A DNA stretch of 16,587 nucleotides from Pseudomonadota bacterium (GTDB taxonomy: Bacteria > Desulfobacterota > Desulfovibrionia > Desulfovibrionales > Desulfovibrionaceae). The DNA lies in contig JAEWPX010000161.1 in assembly GCA_023399375.1 (NCBI GenBank), forward strand, positions 1 through 16,587. The letters run 5' to 3'. Below are positions 7,401 to 14,206 of this stretch, in pieces (the stretch's first letter is position 1; the number at the start of each line of letters is the position of its first letter). The position numbers and the translations under genes were made by a program. The notes under the pieces were generated by a model. The model saw only the letters and a program-made list of their open reading frames with translations. It was not told the DNA's origin and did not search any database.

Positions 7401-7674
7401 CGAATGCCGCGACGCCCTGGCGCAGGGGCTGCCCGAACGCGAACTGCTCGACGCCGACGGCGGCCGCCACCGGCCCGACCTCCTCTACTGCGGCAAGGAA
7501 GCAACAGTGATCCTCGACTTCAAGACCGGCCACGAAGACCCGGCCCACGCGACCCAGGTCGGGCGCTACCTCGCCCTGGCCCGCGCCCTGCCCGGCCGCG
7601 CCGCCCTGCCCGCCCGGGGCTATCTCCTCTATCTCGACAGACGGGCCTGCCGCCCGGTGGAGACCGCTCCGTGA
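4477..7674 (+). CDS. addA: AddA-like UvrD/REP helicase with C-terminal RecB-type nuclease
   Basis: The 1065-residue protein is a superfamily 1A helicase fused to a PD-(D/E)XK nuclease. It processes DNA double-strand ends for RecA-dependent repair together with AddB. The start at 4477 is set by AAAGGAG at 4464-4470. Helicase motifs in order: Walker A ASAGSGKT (7-14), VTFTNKAAAEMRER (52-65), Walker B ILIDEFQDT (365-373), GDVKQAIYGWRGGD (399-412), NWRS (439-442), IMTIHKAKGLQFP (734-746) and LLYVAWTRPE (800-809). The nuclease has GELAH (915-919), RPDLLY with D1001, ILDFKTG with D1014 and K1016, and the QVGRYL helix (1027-1032). All catalytic residues are therefore present. Oddities: the protein starts almost directly at Walker A, with no Q-motif region, and motif VI lacks the usual basic residue after TR. 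The stop overlaps the addB start. The call could also be RecB-like, but the partner argues for AddA. Confidence 0.87.
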   Translation: MLIQVKASAGSGKTHALTERFISLALRAARDLPRACADSLESGYALPEILAVTFTNKAAAEMRERVLGRLKALALGLGGADAASRGKARDELEDLLIHAERLNIRTIDSLLFLLARVFALELGLRPDFEPAFDLSDILDALYDRLAAQLPEDPALAKGFADAAATLLRDAPGFFPLRRFRERAKAVAGKLLAAPLPGEAAAPEALRLGLERRLGELSLAAGALLAAMQTAGVQGSSHFTTFLRRCREGDQADAPPRSAFAAKPELAACVLRASRDAVTPELDALFSALRTAHATCLRELPLLRAAMGLTPFIGLAGRFAEDFPAYLTQMRVLPHVLWPRLVAGRLAGDEGVPDAWCRLGAGLAHILIDEFQDTAAEQWDVLRLLAVECLARGGSLYLVGDVKQAIYGWRGGDAALFDAAPEDPELCRMADVIRQTLPVNWRSSREVVAANNRFFSALADPGVARDAAAALLGESLEEAVPDLAAGLSRAFADTAQKLPPDRPGAGGHVRVTALNAASPGAYEEEARETLLALLIDELLPRHGAGGVAVLTRSNTQAGRVATWLIEAGVPVVTENSLRLAAHPLIRQLAAMLAFLDYPPDNLSFFAFVSGQELFGDVSGVSREDLADWVATLPPRASLSLAFAQRFPEPWERLVKPYLRQTGLAGPYDMLREIVTGYRLLTRRPGDAAFLRRFLEIAHLAESRGHGSLSAFLDFWNTLGDDEKVPQPENVDAVRIMTIHKAKGLQFPAVVVPFHHFAGRAGPGELMAATIDEGAILAPDQPGLGPEHALRRARELAEQVHLLYVAWTRPEIELHAFVPGHGKLREDARYPLPRALAVLFAAFGHDPADAGPIRLGELPAVAPPPPPACPAHAPSARDAAENVRPDAPMTWLPRLKVYRNMARDILASMALSDARRGELAHLAAETFVRAGFDAGDPAEAARRAALAALGGARLPAGHRETLAAQFTDMLLWLAGLPECRDALAQGLPERELLDADGGRHRPDLLYCGKEATVILDFKTGHEDPAHATQVGRYLALARALPGRAALPARGYLLYLDRRACRPVETAP

Positions 7675-10649
7675 AGCCCGTCGGCGTCATCCCCTGGACC
7701 GAGGAATTCTTCGGCGCCGTAGCCCGACGGCTCGTGGCCGCAACGGACGGCGATTTCTCGAACACGCTCGTCATCTTCCCCCTGCGCCGGGCCGCGCGGC
7801 ACCTCTGCGACCGGCTCGCGGCCATGCCCGGGCTGGCCAAACCCTTGCTGCTGCCGGAAATCGCCGCCGTCGGCGACTGGGCCGCGGGCATCGGCGCATC
7901 CTTTGCGCCCTCGCCGCCCGTGATGCTCGACGTGCTCGACCGCGTGGCCATCCTCTACGACATCGTGCGCGCCATCGCCGTGGAGACGGACCAGCCCGGG
8001 GACTTTCCCACGGACATGGCCCGCTTTTTCCCCTGGGGCATGGAGCTCTCCGAGCGCATGGAGGAGCTTTTCCGCCACAACGTGCCCGGCCGCGACCTCG
8101 CCCATCTCGAAGGGCAGGTCATGCCGCCGGCCGCCGCCCTGCTCTCGCGCCTGGGGGCCATCCACGCCCGCTATCGCGCGCGCCTGATGCGCGAAGGCCT
8201 GGCCACGCCCGGGCTGTGCCTGGCCCTTGCCGCCGAAAACGCGCGCGAGGCCGCGGCACGGTTCGCGGACATGACCATTTTCGCCTGCGGCTTCGCCATC
8301 CCCTCGGGCGCGGAAAAGGCGCTCTTCGCCGCGCTGTGGCGGCAGGGCAACCTGGAGATGCTCTGGCACGGCGACCCGGCCCTGGCCGATCCCGCCGGAC
8401 GGGTGCATTTCGCCTGCCTGGAGCAGCGGCGCTGGCTCGGGGAACTCAGCGCCCGCGCCGTGGTCCTGGCCGACGGCCGGCCCAAACGCACGCGCGCCAA
8501 GACCGGCCGCGACCGCCCGACCCTCGTCCTCGACGCCGACGCCGCCAACCTCTCCTCGAAAAAACTGCGGTTCTTCGAAGGCCACGACCTCCACGCCCAG
8601 CTCATGGTCCTGGAGACCTGCCTGGCCGAGGCCCCGGACCTCGAGGACACAGCCATCATCCTGCCGGACACGGGCCTGCTCTCCCCGGTGCTGCACATCC
8701 TGCCGCGAAAGGACGTCAACATCTCCATGGGCTACCCGCTGGCCCGCTCGGCCCTGGCGCGGCTTCTGGAAAACATCCTCACCCTCCAGGAAACGGCGTT
8801 GCGCCCGGGCCGCTATCACTGGAAGGAACTCGTCGCCCTGCTGCGCCACCCCTATCTCAAGATGCTGCGCGACGGCGAAGACGCGCCGCTGCGGGCCATC
8901 TTCCACGACATGGAAGCGGCGCTGCGCCAGGGCGGGGCCTTCGTCGATCCCTTTTCGCCCGAGGCCGCGGGCGAGCCGCGCACGCCGCCCACGCCCGAGG
9001 CCCTGGCGCTGTGCCGACTCGCCCTCGAAACGTGCCTCACAGCTTTCGAGAACGTGGAAACGCCCCGCGCCCTAGGAACCGCCGTAGCCGGGCTCTGCAC
9101 GCTGCTGCTCGCCCCCGAACGCTGCGGCGACGCATGGGAGCGCTTTCTCATCGACGCCGAGTGCCTCTTCCGTCTGGCCAGCGCCGTGGTGCCGGCGCTC
9201 ACAGACGGCCGCCTGGCCGACGCGGTCCTGCCCCGCGACACGCTTTTTTCCCTGCTGCGCCGGCTCGTCGCCGACGAGCGCGCGCCCTTCGAGGCCGAGC
9301 CGCTCACCGGCCTGCAGGTGCTCGGCGTGCTGGAGACGCGGCTTTTGTCCTTTCGCCGCCTCTACGTCCTCGACGCCGTGGAGGACAAACTGCCGGGGAG
9401 CGCGCCCTACGAGCCGCTGCTGCCGGACCCGCTGCGCCGGCTGCTCTCCCTGCCCGACGCCCGGGAGCGCGACCTCGTCGCGGCCTACAACATCTACAGG
9501 CTCTTTTTCGGGGCCGAGGAGATCACGCTCCTCTATCGCACCGGCGCGCCCGGCGCGGGTTTGTTCGAAGAAGCCAAACCCAGCCGCAGCCGCTATGTGG
9601 AACAGCTGCTCTGGGAGGAGGAAAAGCGCCTGGGCCGGGTGCTTACCCCGGGCGAACCGCCGGTCTCGCTGATTCACCTGCCCCTTTGCCCCATCCCCCG
9701 GGCCGACGCGGCCATGCCCGTCACCCCGGCCGTGGCCGCGCGGCGCGCCGCCTGCCTGGAGGGCAGGATCTCGGCCACGTTCCTCGACGCCTACCTCGCC
9801 TGCCCGTTGCGCTTTTTCTACAAGTACCTGACGCCGCTGGCCCCCTTGGCCGAGGTGGCCGAGGAAGGCGACCCGGCTGCAGTGGGCGTGCTCGCGCACG
9901 AGACGTTGCGGGAATTTTTCACGCCCCTGCTCGGGCGCGACATCGACGCGGCGGACGTCAGCGCCACGGCGCTCGGCGACCGTTTCGAGGCGCGCGCGAA
10001 GGACGACGCGGCCTTCGCCGCCCTGCCTCCGGACGGCCGCCTGCTCCTCGTGCGCGCGGCGCGGGCGCGCCTTGGTGCCATGGCCGGCGCGCTGCCCCGC
10101 ACCACGCCGCTTTTCCTCGAAACCGAGCTTGCGGCGAGCCTCGACAGCGGCGGCCGCGCCTGCCTGCTCACCGGCCGGGCCGACCGCGTGGACCGGCGCG
10201 AGGATGGCGTGGTCATCGTGGACTACAAGACCGGCGGCGTCTCGGGCGTGCCGGTGGACGTCTGGGCCGACACCGCGTTTTTCGCGCGCCTGGGCGACTT
10301 CCAAGGCGCGCCCGGCACACCCGACGCGCCGGAGCTGCTCGAGGAAGCGGCCACGCGCTTCCCGAGCGTGCAACTGCCGCTCTACTGCTGGCTCTACGCC
10401 GCCTCGCGCGGCGAAGCGCCGGCGGACGCGGTGTTCGTGGAGCTGCGCGAAACAGGAAAGGAAAAGCCGCTGTTCGGGCCGCGCTGCGACCCCGCCCTGC
10501 GCGAGGAGGCCATCGCCCGGCGCATCCCGGAACTGCTCACGTTCCTGCTGCGCCACCTGGCCACGGCGACGTCCTTCGCACCCCGCCCGGAACCCCGGCG
10601 CTGCGCCTATTGCGACTACCGCCTCGCCTGCGGCGCGGCCATGCGTTGA
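7671..10649 (+). CDS. addB: AddB-like nuclease subunit with predicted iron-sulfur staple
   Basis: The 992-residue protein starts at a GTG (7671) that overlaps the addA stop as GTGA; GGTGGAG lies about 8 nt upstream. The N-terminus (NTLVIFPLRRAARHL) resembles AddB of the alphaproteobacterial type and has no Walker A, so this subunit is unlikely to be an active helicase. Its helicase-like middle probably binds or scans DNA. The C-terminal PD-(D/E)XK nuclease has GVLAHETLREFF (H743), GRADRV (D838) and VDYKTG (D851, K853). Cys711 (YLACPLRFFYKYL) with Cys978, Cys981 and Cys987 (CAYCDYRLAC) gives the C...C-x2-C-x5-C pattern that in AddB holds a 4Fe-4S cluster. The arrangement predicts a two-nuclease AddAB enzyme, each subunit cutting one strand. 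The gene is followed at once by a homopurine tract. The family call is good; overall identity to known AddB looks low. Confidence 0.85.
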   Translation: MKPVGVIPWTEEFFGAVARRLVAATDGDFSNTLVIFPLRRAARHLCDRLAAMPGLAKPLLLPEIAAVGDWAAGIGASFAPSPPVMLDVLDRVAILYDIVRAIAVETDQPGDFPTDMARFFPWGMELSERMEELFRHNVPGRDLAHLEGQVMPPAAALLSRLGAIHARYRARLMREGLATPGLCLALAAENAREAAARFADMTIFACGFAIPSGAEKALFAALWRQGNLEMLWHGDPALADPAGRVHFACLEQRRWLGELSARAVVLADGRPKRTRAKTGRDRPTLVLDADAANLSSKKLRFFEGHDLHAQLMVLETCLAEAPDLEDTAIILPDTGLLSPVLHILPRKDVNISMGYPLARSALARLLENILTLQETALRPGRYHWKELVALLRHPYLKMLRDGEDAPLRAIFHDMEAALRQGGAFVDPFSPEAAGEPRTPPTPEALALCRLALETCLTAFENVETPRALGTAVAGLCTLLLAPERCGDAWERFLIDAECLFRLASAVVPALTDGRLADAVLPRDTLFSLLRRLVADERAPFEAEPLTGLQVLGVLETRLLSFRRLYVLDAVEDKLPGSAPYEPLLPDPLRRLLSLPDARERDLVAAYNIYRLFFGAEEITLLYRTGAPGAGLFEEAKPSRSRYVEQLLWEEEKRLGRVLTPGEPPVSLIHLPLCPIPRADAAMPVTPAVAARRAACLEGRISATFLDAYLACPLRFFYKYLTPLAPLAEVAEEGDPAAVGVLAHETLREFFTPLLGRDIDAADVSATALGDRFEARAKDDAAFAALPPDGRLLLVRAARARLGAMAGALPRTTPLFLETELAASLDSGGRACLLTGRADRVDRREDGVVIVDYKTGGVSGVPVDVWADTAFFARLGDFQGAPGTPDAPELLEEAATRFPSVQLPLYCWLYAASRGEAPADAVFVELRETGKEKPLFGPRCDPALREEAIARRIPELLTFLLRHLATATSFAPRPEPRRCAYCDYRLACGAAMR

Positions 10650-10686
10650 GGGGGGAGAGGAAGAAGAGGGAAAGGAGAGAGAAGAA
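10648..10686 (+). repeat. 39-nt uninterrupted homopurine tract after addB
   Basis: From the GA of the addB stop codon through 10686 every base is A or G. On the minus strand this is a pyrimidine tract lying directly beyond the hairpin at 10699-10723, which is the geometry of a terminator tail for minus-strand transcripts. Long purine tracts can also form triplexes. The composition is unlike the surrounding coding DNA. Confidence 0.75.
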
Positions 10687-10698
10687 TGCCTCCGGCGG

Positions 10699-10723
10699 CC
10701 AGGAGGGGATGATCCCCTCCTGG
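10699..10723 (-). terminator. 12-bp perfect palindrome, probable bidirectional terminator
   Basis: CCAGGAGGGGAT (10699-10710) and ATCCCCTCCTGG (10712-10723) are exact reverse complements around a single G. In RNA the inner AT-G-AT would be the loop, leaving a 10-bp stem. Read on the minus strand, the stem is followed by a short GC patch and then the 39-nt pyrimidine tract, so it suits termination of the gene that ends at 10796. It also lies about 50 bp past the addB stop. Confidence 0.6.
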
Positions 10724-10756
10724 ACCTCCCCGAAGGGGGGAGAAGCTCTATGAGCG

Positions 10757-10784
10757 GGGATGGGGGAAGGTCACAGCCCATCCC
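10757..10784 (-). terminator. Hairpin just downstream of the 165-residue gene
   Basis: GGGATGGG (10757-10764) pairs with CCCATCCC (10777-10784) across a 12-nt loop. It begins 11 nt after the stop of the minus-strand gene ending at 10796. No T-run follows directly; a C/T-rich stretch does. Together with 10699-10723 it forms the spacer between the convergent genes. Confidence 0.45.
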
Positions 10785-10795
10785 GGAGGCGGGAG

Positions 10796-11293
10796 TTATT
10801 TTTCGAGGGATTCCTCGGGGGCGGCGGCCTTGGGCCGCAGGGGCTCGTAGTAGATGGCCGACTTGGTCGCCTTGGTCTTCTCGTCGTACTTGAGTTTCAT
10901 CTTGATCTTCTTTTCCGGAAAATCCCAGCTCATGACCAGCCAATCGCCTTCATGGGCCGTCTGCGGCGTGCCGGCGAGCTTGGTCGTGACGGTCTTGATG
11001 ATCTCGATATCGTCGTGTTCCGTCTTCATGATACGGCTGTAGAGCTTGCCGTCCACAACGCCGTAGACGATGACCGGAGCGAGGCGCTCATGCACGCCGA
11101 GCTTGCAGGGGCCGGTGTAATTATAATAGGCGACCCCGTTTTTCTCCATGAACTTCACGAAATAGTCATTGTCGTTGAGGGAGTCCATGGGCGCGCCGTA
11201 CGGCGGTTTGACGCAATCGAAGCCGCCTGCGGCGGCCGTTGCGGCGCTGAAAAGGACGAACAGACAGACGACAGGCAGCATGCGGCGAATCAT
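10796..11293 (-). CDS. Secreted protein of unknown function, 165 residues
   Basis: I do not recognise this family. The N-terminus MIRRMLPVVCLFVLFSAATA is a clear Sec signal peptide with probable cleavage after AAA near residue 22. There is no lipobox, so a soluble periplasmic or exported protein is likely. The mature part has exactly two cysteines, C27 (GFDCVKPPYG) and C63 (YTGPCKLG), which could form a disulfide. The centre is Asp/Glu/Lys-rich with alternating polar and hydrophobic stretches (LVMSWDFPEKKIKMKLKYDE, 119-138), suggesting beta strands. The tail is charged and Pro/Ala-rich. An AGGGGG ribosome-binding site lies about 8 nt before the ATG. The gene stands alone between hairpins on one side and a non-coding gap on the other. 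Its GC is visibly lower than that of addAB, which may mean later acquisition or different codon selection. Confidence 0.8.
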   Translation of the reverse strand: MIRRMLPVVCLFVLFSAATAAAGGFDCVKPPYGAPMDSLNDNDYFVKFMEKNGVAYYNYTGPCKLGVHERLAPVIVYGVVDGKLYSRIMKTEHDDIEIIKTVTTKLAGTPQTAHEGDWLVMSWDFPEKKIKMKLKYDEKTKATKSAIYYEPLRPKAAAPEESLEK

Positions 11294-11343
11294 GAAGTCC
11301 CCCTGGGCGTGGCGGTGTTTGGTGAAGCGCTGGCGTGATTGCC

Positions 11344-11370
11344 TTTATATGGAAACACTCCCGGCGGCAA
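11344..11370 (-). promoter_or_regulatory. Candidate promoter for the 165-residue secreted protein
   Basis: On the minus strand, TTGCCG (11365-11370) is followed after 15 bp by TATAAA (11344-11349), about 50 bp before the start codon at 11293. The -10 box is good, but the spacing is 2 bp shorter than ideal. The surrounding 11294-11400 is the most AT-rich non-coding DNA in the window, which supports a promoter here. Confidence 0.35.
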
Positions 11371-11431
11371 GACGCCATTAAAGAAACGACGTCGCAACGG
11401 CCTTGCATGCCGGTCTCCGGTCGACGAGCGG

Positions 11432-11460
11432 TCCGTTTTCCAGGGACGCTCCTGGACGGA
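11432..11460 (-). terminator. Hairpin after xerC, possible weak terminator
   Basis: CCAGG (11440-11444) and CCTGG (11451-11455) pair across a 6-nt loop. The stem continues as TCCGT (11432-11436) with ACGGA (11456-11460) past a 3-nt TTT bulge. It starts 5 bp after the xerC stop. No T-run follows on the minus strand, so termination efficiency is uncertain. Confidence 0.35.
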
Positions 11461-11465
11461 ATCGT

Positions 11466-12428
11466 TCAGGACTTCGACTCGTCCGAGCGCGGATGCGCCT
11501 TGTCGTAGACGCGCATGATGCGGGCGAGTTCCAGGTGGGTGTAGCGTTGGGTGGTGCTCAGGCGTTCGTGGCCGAGCAGTTCCTGGACGCTGCGCAGGTC
11601 GGCCCCGGATTCGAGCAGGTGCGTGGCGAAGCTGTGGCGCAGCATATGCGGGTGCGTGTGCTGGGCGATGCCCGCCTCCTTCGCCATGGCGTCGAGGATG
11701 CGCGCCGCCTGCCGCCGGTCGAGCCTGCCGCCCCGCGCGCCCAGGAAAAAGGCCTGCTCCGCCGGTGCGGTCACAAGCTCGCCCCGGCGCATGGAGTACT
11801 CGCGCAGGCGGACTTTCGCGGCGTCGCTGACGGGCGCAAGGCGCTCCTTGGAACCCTTGCCGAGCACGCGCACGATGCCCTGGGACAGGTCCACGTCGTT
11901 CACGTCGAGCCCCACCGCTTCGCTGACGCGCAGTCCCGAGCCGTAGAGCAGCTCGGCCAGGGCCAGGTCGCGGCAGGAGGCGATGGAGCCGTCGGCATGG
12001 GGGCTCGCGGCCTTGGGCGAAACGAGCGCCACGGCCTCGTCCACGTTGAGCGCCCGGGGCTGGCGTTTTTCCGGTTTGGGATTTTTAAGCCCCGCAAGGG
12101 GATCGGCGGCGACCAGCTTCTTTTGGCGCATGAAGACGTAAAACCCGCGCAGCGCCGAGAGCTTGCGGCCCATGGACGTCTTGGCTTCGCGGCGGCGGTG
12201 CAGTTCGGCGAGAAAGCCCCGGGCCGAAACGCGCGTCACCTCCCCGGGCCGGGCAAGCGTCAGGCCGCTACGGGCGAGATACGCCTCGAACTGGAGCAGA
12301 TCCTCGCCGTAGGCCGCAATGGTCGCCGGCGCGTAGCCCTTGGCCACGGCGAGATGGTCGAGGTAGGCCGCCACGGTTGCCGGTCGGGCGGGCGCGGCGG
12401 CATCAGGACTGCCGCTTGTCGAGGACAT
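11466..12428 (-). CDS. xerC: Tyrosine recombinase XerC
   Basis: The 320-residue protein is a tyrosine site-specific recombinase of the Xer type, which resolves chromosome dimers at dif together with a partner recombinase and FtsK. Residues about 15-110 form the N-terminal SAM-like DNA-binding core domain and about 125-310 the catalytic domain. All six catalytic residues are present at the spacing seen in Escherichia coli XerD: R167 (GSGLRVSE), K191 (LGKGSKER), H261 and R264 (HMLRHSFATH), H287 (LLGHERLSTTQ) and nucleophile Y296 (RYTHL). GGAG sits 7 nt before the ATG, and the start overlaps the end of the upstream response-regulator gene by 26 bp. It is the last gene of the operon. The first 15 residues are a disordered Ser/Ala/Pro stretch. 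The position inside a housekeeping operon, with no phage genes, favours XerC over an integrase; XerD cannot be fully excluded. Confidence 0.93.
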   Translation of the reverse strand: MSSTSGSPDAAAPARPATVAAYLDHLAVAKGYAPATIAAYGEDLLQFEAYLARSGLTLARPGEVTRVSARGFLAELHRRREAKTSMGRKLSALRGFYVFMRQKKLVAADPLAGLKNPKPEKRQPRALNVDEAVALVSPKAASPHADGSIASCRDLALAELLYGSGLRVSEAVGLDVNDVDLSQGIVRVLGKGSKERLAPVSDAAKVRLREYSMRRGELVTAPAEQAFFLGARGGRLDRRQAARILDAMAKEAGIAQHTHPHMLRHSFATHLLESGADLRSVQELLGHERLSTTQRYTHLELARIMRVYDKAHPRSDESKS

Positions 12429-13362
12429 AGCAGCTCCGGGGATTTTCCTTGGCCTTCTTCTTGAGCGTCATGGCCATCTGGGAAGCTTCGCCGTAGTGCG
12501 TGAGCCTCCCGTCCCGGTTGAAGACCACCGCGATGGAAATGGCCATGAGCGGAAAGGTGCGGCGGTTGCCCTCGCGGTCCACGGACTGGATGAAGCCGCG
12601 CTCGCGGTCGTCGGCGTCGTAGAAATGCGGCACGATGTCGTCGAAGCTCCGCACAACGGCCTGGCAGGCCGCCTCCACCTGATCGACGGGCAGGATGAAG
12701 ACGAAATCGTCGCCGCCCACGTGCCCGACAAAGGCCTTGGCTCCGCCCACGGCGCGCACGGTGTTGACGATGATGCGCGCCGTCATCATGAGCACCTCGT
12801 CGCCCCGGGAAAAGCCGTACTTGTCGTTGAAGGACTTGAAATAGTCGAGGTCGGCGTAGGCCAGGGCGAAGTCCTCCTTGCGGTCGATACGCTCCTGGAT
12901 GCGGCCGATGATGGAGGTGTTGCCCGGCAGCTTGGTCAGGGGATTGGCGTCCAGGGAGCGCGAGGCCCGGGCCAGGGTCAGGCTGATGCGGGCGCGCAGC
13001 ATGGCCGCGGTCAGGGGCCGGGTGAGCAGCTCGTCCACCTCGGCCGCGCACCAGTCGATGTCCTCGGCAAGCGCCGACTCGTCCATGACGAAGGCCACGG
13101 GCAACTGGCGGTAGACGTTTTCGCTTTTGACCATGGCCACGAGTTCGAGCCCCGGGATGTCGGCAAGGGCGGCGTCCACCACAAGCAGGTCGGGAGGATC
13201 GATGAAAAGCGTCTCCACGGCCCCGCGTCCGCGCGCAAGGGCCGCGACCTCGACCTCGGCCGGGGAAAAGGCGGCGGCGAAAAGCGCGGCCAACTCGTCC
13301 CCGGGGCTGAGGACCATGATTTTCTGCGGCCTAGTGAACAGGCAAAGGGGGCGTTCGGACAT
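12403..13362 (-). CDS. Response regulator-like protein with GGDDF (GGDEF-family) domain
   Basis: The 319-residue protein joins a receiver-like domain (about 13-130) to a GGDEF-family domain (about 135-316). The receiver keeps a possible phospho-acceptor, D63 (DLLVVDAAL), but strand 1 reads KIMVLSPGDE without the usual acidic pair, so phosphorylation is uncertain. The GGDEF domain has DANPLTKLPGN (138-148), YADLDYFKSFNDKYG (169-183) with metal-site D171, and SRGDEVL (185-191). The signature is GGDDF (216-220) in place of GG(D/E)EF. A roughly 25-residue insertion (about 247-272) follows before FPLMAISIAVV. From memory, this variant with insertion recurs in related Deltaproteobacteria. It may be a weak cyclase, a c-di-GMP or GTP sensor, or inactive. 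The gene begins 4 bp after the HDOD gene, has no clear ribosome-binding site, and overlaps xerC by 26 bp. Confidence 0.85.
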   Translation of the reverse strand: MSERPLCLFTRPQKIMVLSPGDELAALFAAAFSPAEVEVAALARGRGAVETLFIDPPDLLVVDAALADIPGLELVAMVKSENVYRQLPVAFVMDESALAEDIDWCAAEVDELLTRPLTAAMLRARISLTLARASRSLDANPLTKLPGNTSIIGRIQERIDRKEDFALAYADLDYFKSFNDKYGFSRGDEVLMMTARIIVNTVRAVGGAKAFVGHVGGDDFVFILPVDQVEAACQAVVRSFDDIVPHFYDADDRERGFIQSVDREGNRRTFPLMAISIAVVFNRDGRLTHYGEASQMAMTLKKKAKENPRSCYVLDKRQS

Positions 13363-13366
13363 GGGC

Positions 13367-14206
13367 TCAGGCGAAGGACAGGTCGGCGATCTCCACGAAC
13401 TGGCCGCATAACTGGTCCAGGAGCTTTTCGAAGTCCGCCGGCTTGATCTTGAGGACCTTCAGGGCTTCCGGGCGCAGGTAGGTCACGCCGACGTCGCCGG
13501 AAAAACCGTACTCGAAGGAGCGCACCAGAAAATCGCCCAGATGCACGACGCTCGCCATCTCAGGGTAAAGCGGCGCAAGGTGGGGCTTGTGGTGGTAGGA
13601 AAGCCCCTCCTTGATGTTGGCCGGCAGCTTCCAGTGGTCGGCGAGCCAGGCGTTGATGCGGTCGTGGCCGAAACCCAGCACTTCGCGCTCGGCTTCGAGG
13701 TAATAGAGGTCGCGCTCGGCAACGACCCGCTCGATCTCGACCTTGAGGTCGGGCAGTTGCACCGTGGCCACGACCTTACCGAGGTCGTGGAGCAGCCCGG
13801 CCACGGAATATTCCTCGGCGTCCTTGAAGCCGAGCATGCGCGCCGTGGCGCCGCAGGCCATGGCGCAGCCCAGGCTGTGCTCCCACAGCCCGACCATGTT
13901 CTCGGTCATGACCTCGAAGACCGAGGTGGACACGATGATCGAACGCAGGACGTTGAACCCGAGCAGCACGAGGGCGTGGCCGATGGAGCTGATGCGGCCC
14001 GGAAAGCCGTAGACCGGCGAGTTGACCATCTTGAGGACCTTGGCCGAGAGCACCTGGTCCATGCTGATGAGCTTGGCCACCTGCTCGGTGGTGGAGTCCG
14101 GACGCTCCACGAGCTTGCTGACCTCGTCGAGAACCTTGGGCAGGGTCGGCAGGTCGCGCACGGCCAGGATGCGGTTTTTGCGCTCGGTGCGCAGGTCCTC
14201 GCTCAT
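13367..14206 (-). CDS. HDOD domain signalling protein
   Basis: The 279-residue protein is a stand-alone HDOD domain. The start at 14206 overlaps the upstream stop as ATGA and has GGGAGG about 7 nt ahead. The hallmark N-terminal part is LPTLPKVLDEVSKLVERPDSTT (from residue 19), then ISMDQVLSAKVLKMVNSPVYG (47-67) and SSIGHALVLLGFNVLRSII (73-91). The HD-like half keeps H110 (LWEHSLGCA), H140-D141 (GLLHDLGKVV), H181-D182, H205-H206 and VHLGD (221-225), so more metal-ligand candidates survive than in many HDOD proteins. HDOD proteins usually act as regulatory scaffolds in signal transduction, motility and c-di-GMP circuits. It lies between an Ala-tailed protein and a GGDDF regulator and is probably their partner. 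The family call is firm; the output is unknown. Confidence 0.9.
   Translation of the reverse strand: MSEDLRTERKNRILAVRDLPTLPKVLDEVSKLVERPDSTTEQVAKLISMDQVLSAKVLKMVNSPVYGFPGRISSIGHALVLLGFNVLRSIIVSTSVFEVMTENMVGLWEHSLGCAMACGATARMLGFKDAEEYSVAGLLHDLGKVVATVQLPDLKVEIERVVAERDLYYLEAEREVLGFGHDRINAWLADHWKLPANIKEGLSYHHKPHLAPLYPEMASVVHLGDFLVRSFEYGFSGDVGVTYLRPEALKVLKIKPADFEKLLDQLCGQFVEIADLSFA

Noticed and set aside
3729..7670. A plus-strand frame open for thousands of bases ahead of addB
   Set aside because: It is the Arg/Pro-rich out-of-frame shadow of addA and part of cpaB. Only the part from the GTG at 7671 has AddB features. It is not evidence of a giant fusion.
4629..10943. Several minus-strand open frames of 400-600 codons opposite addA and addB
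   Set aside because: They are low-complexity Gly/Arg/Ala/His translations without motifs and mirror the codon bias of the real genes.
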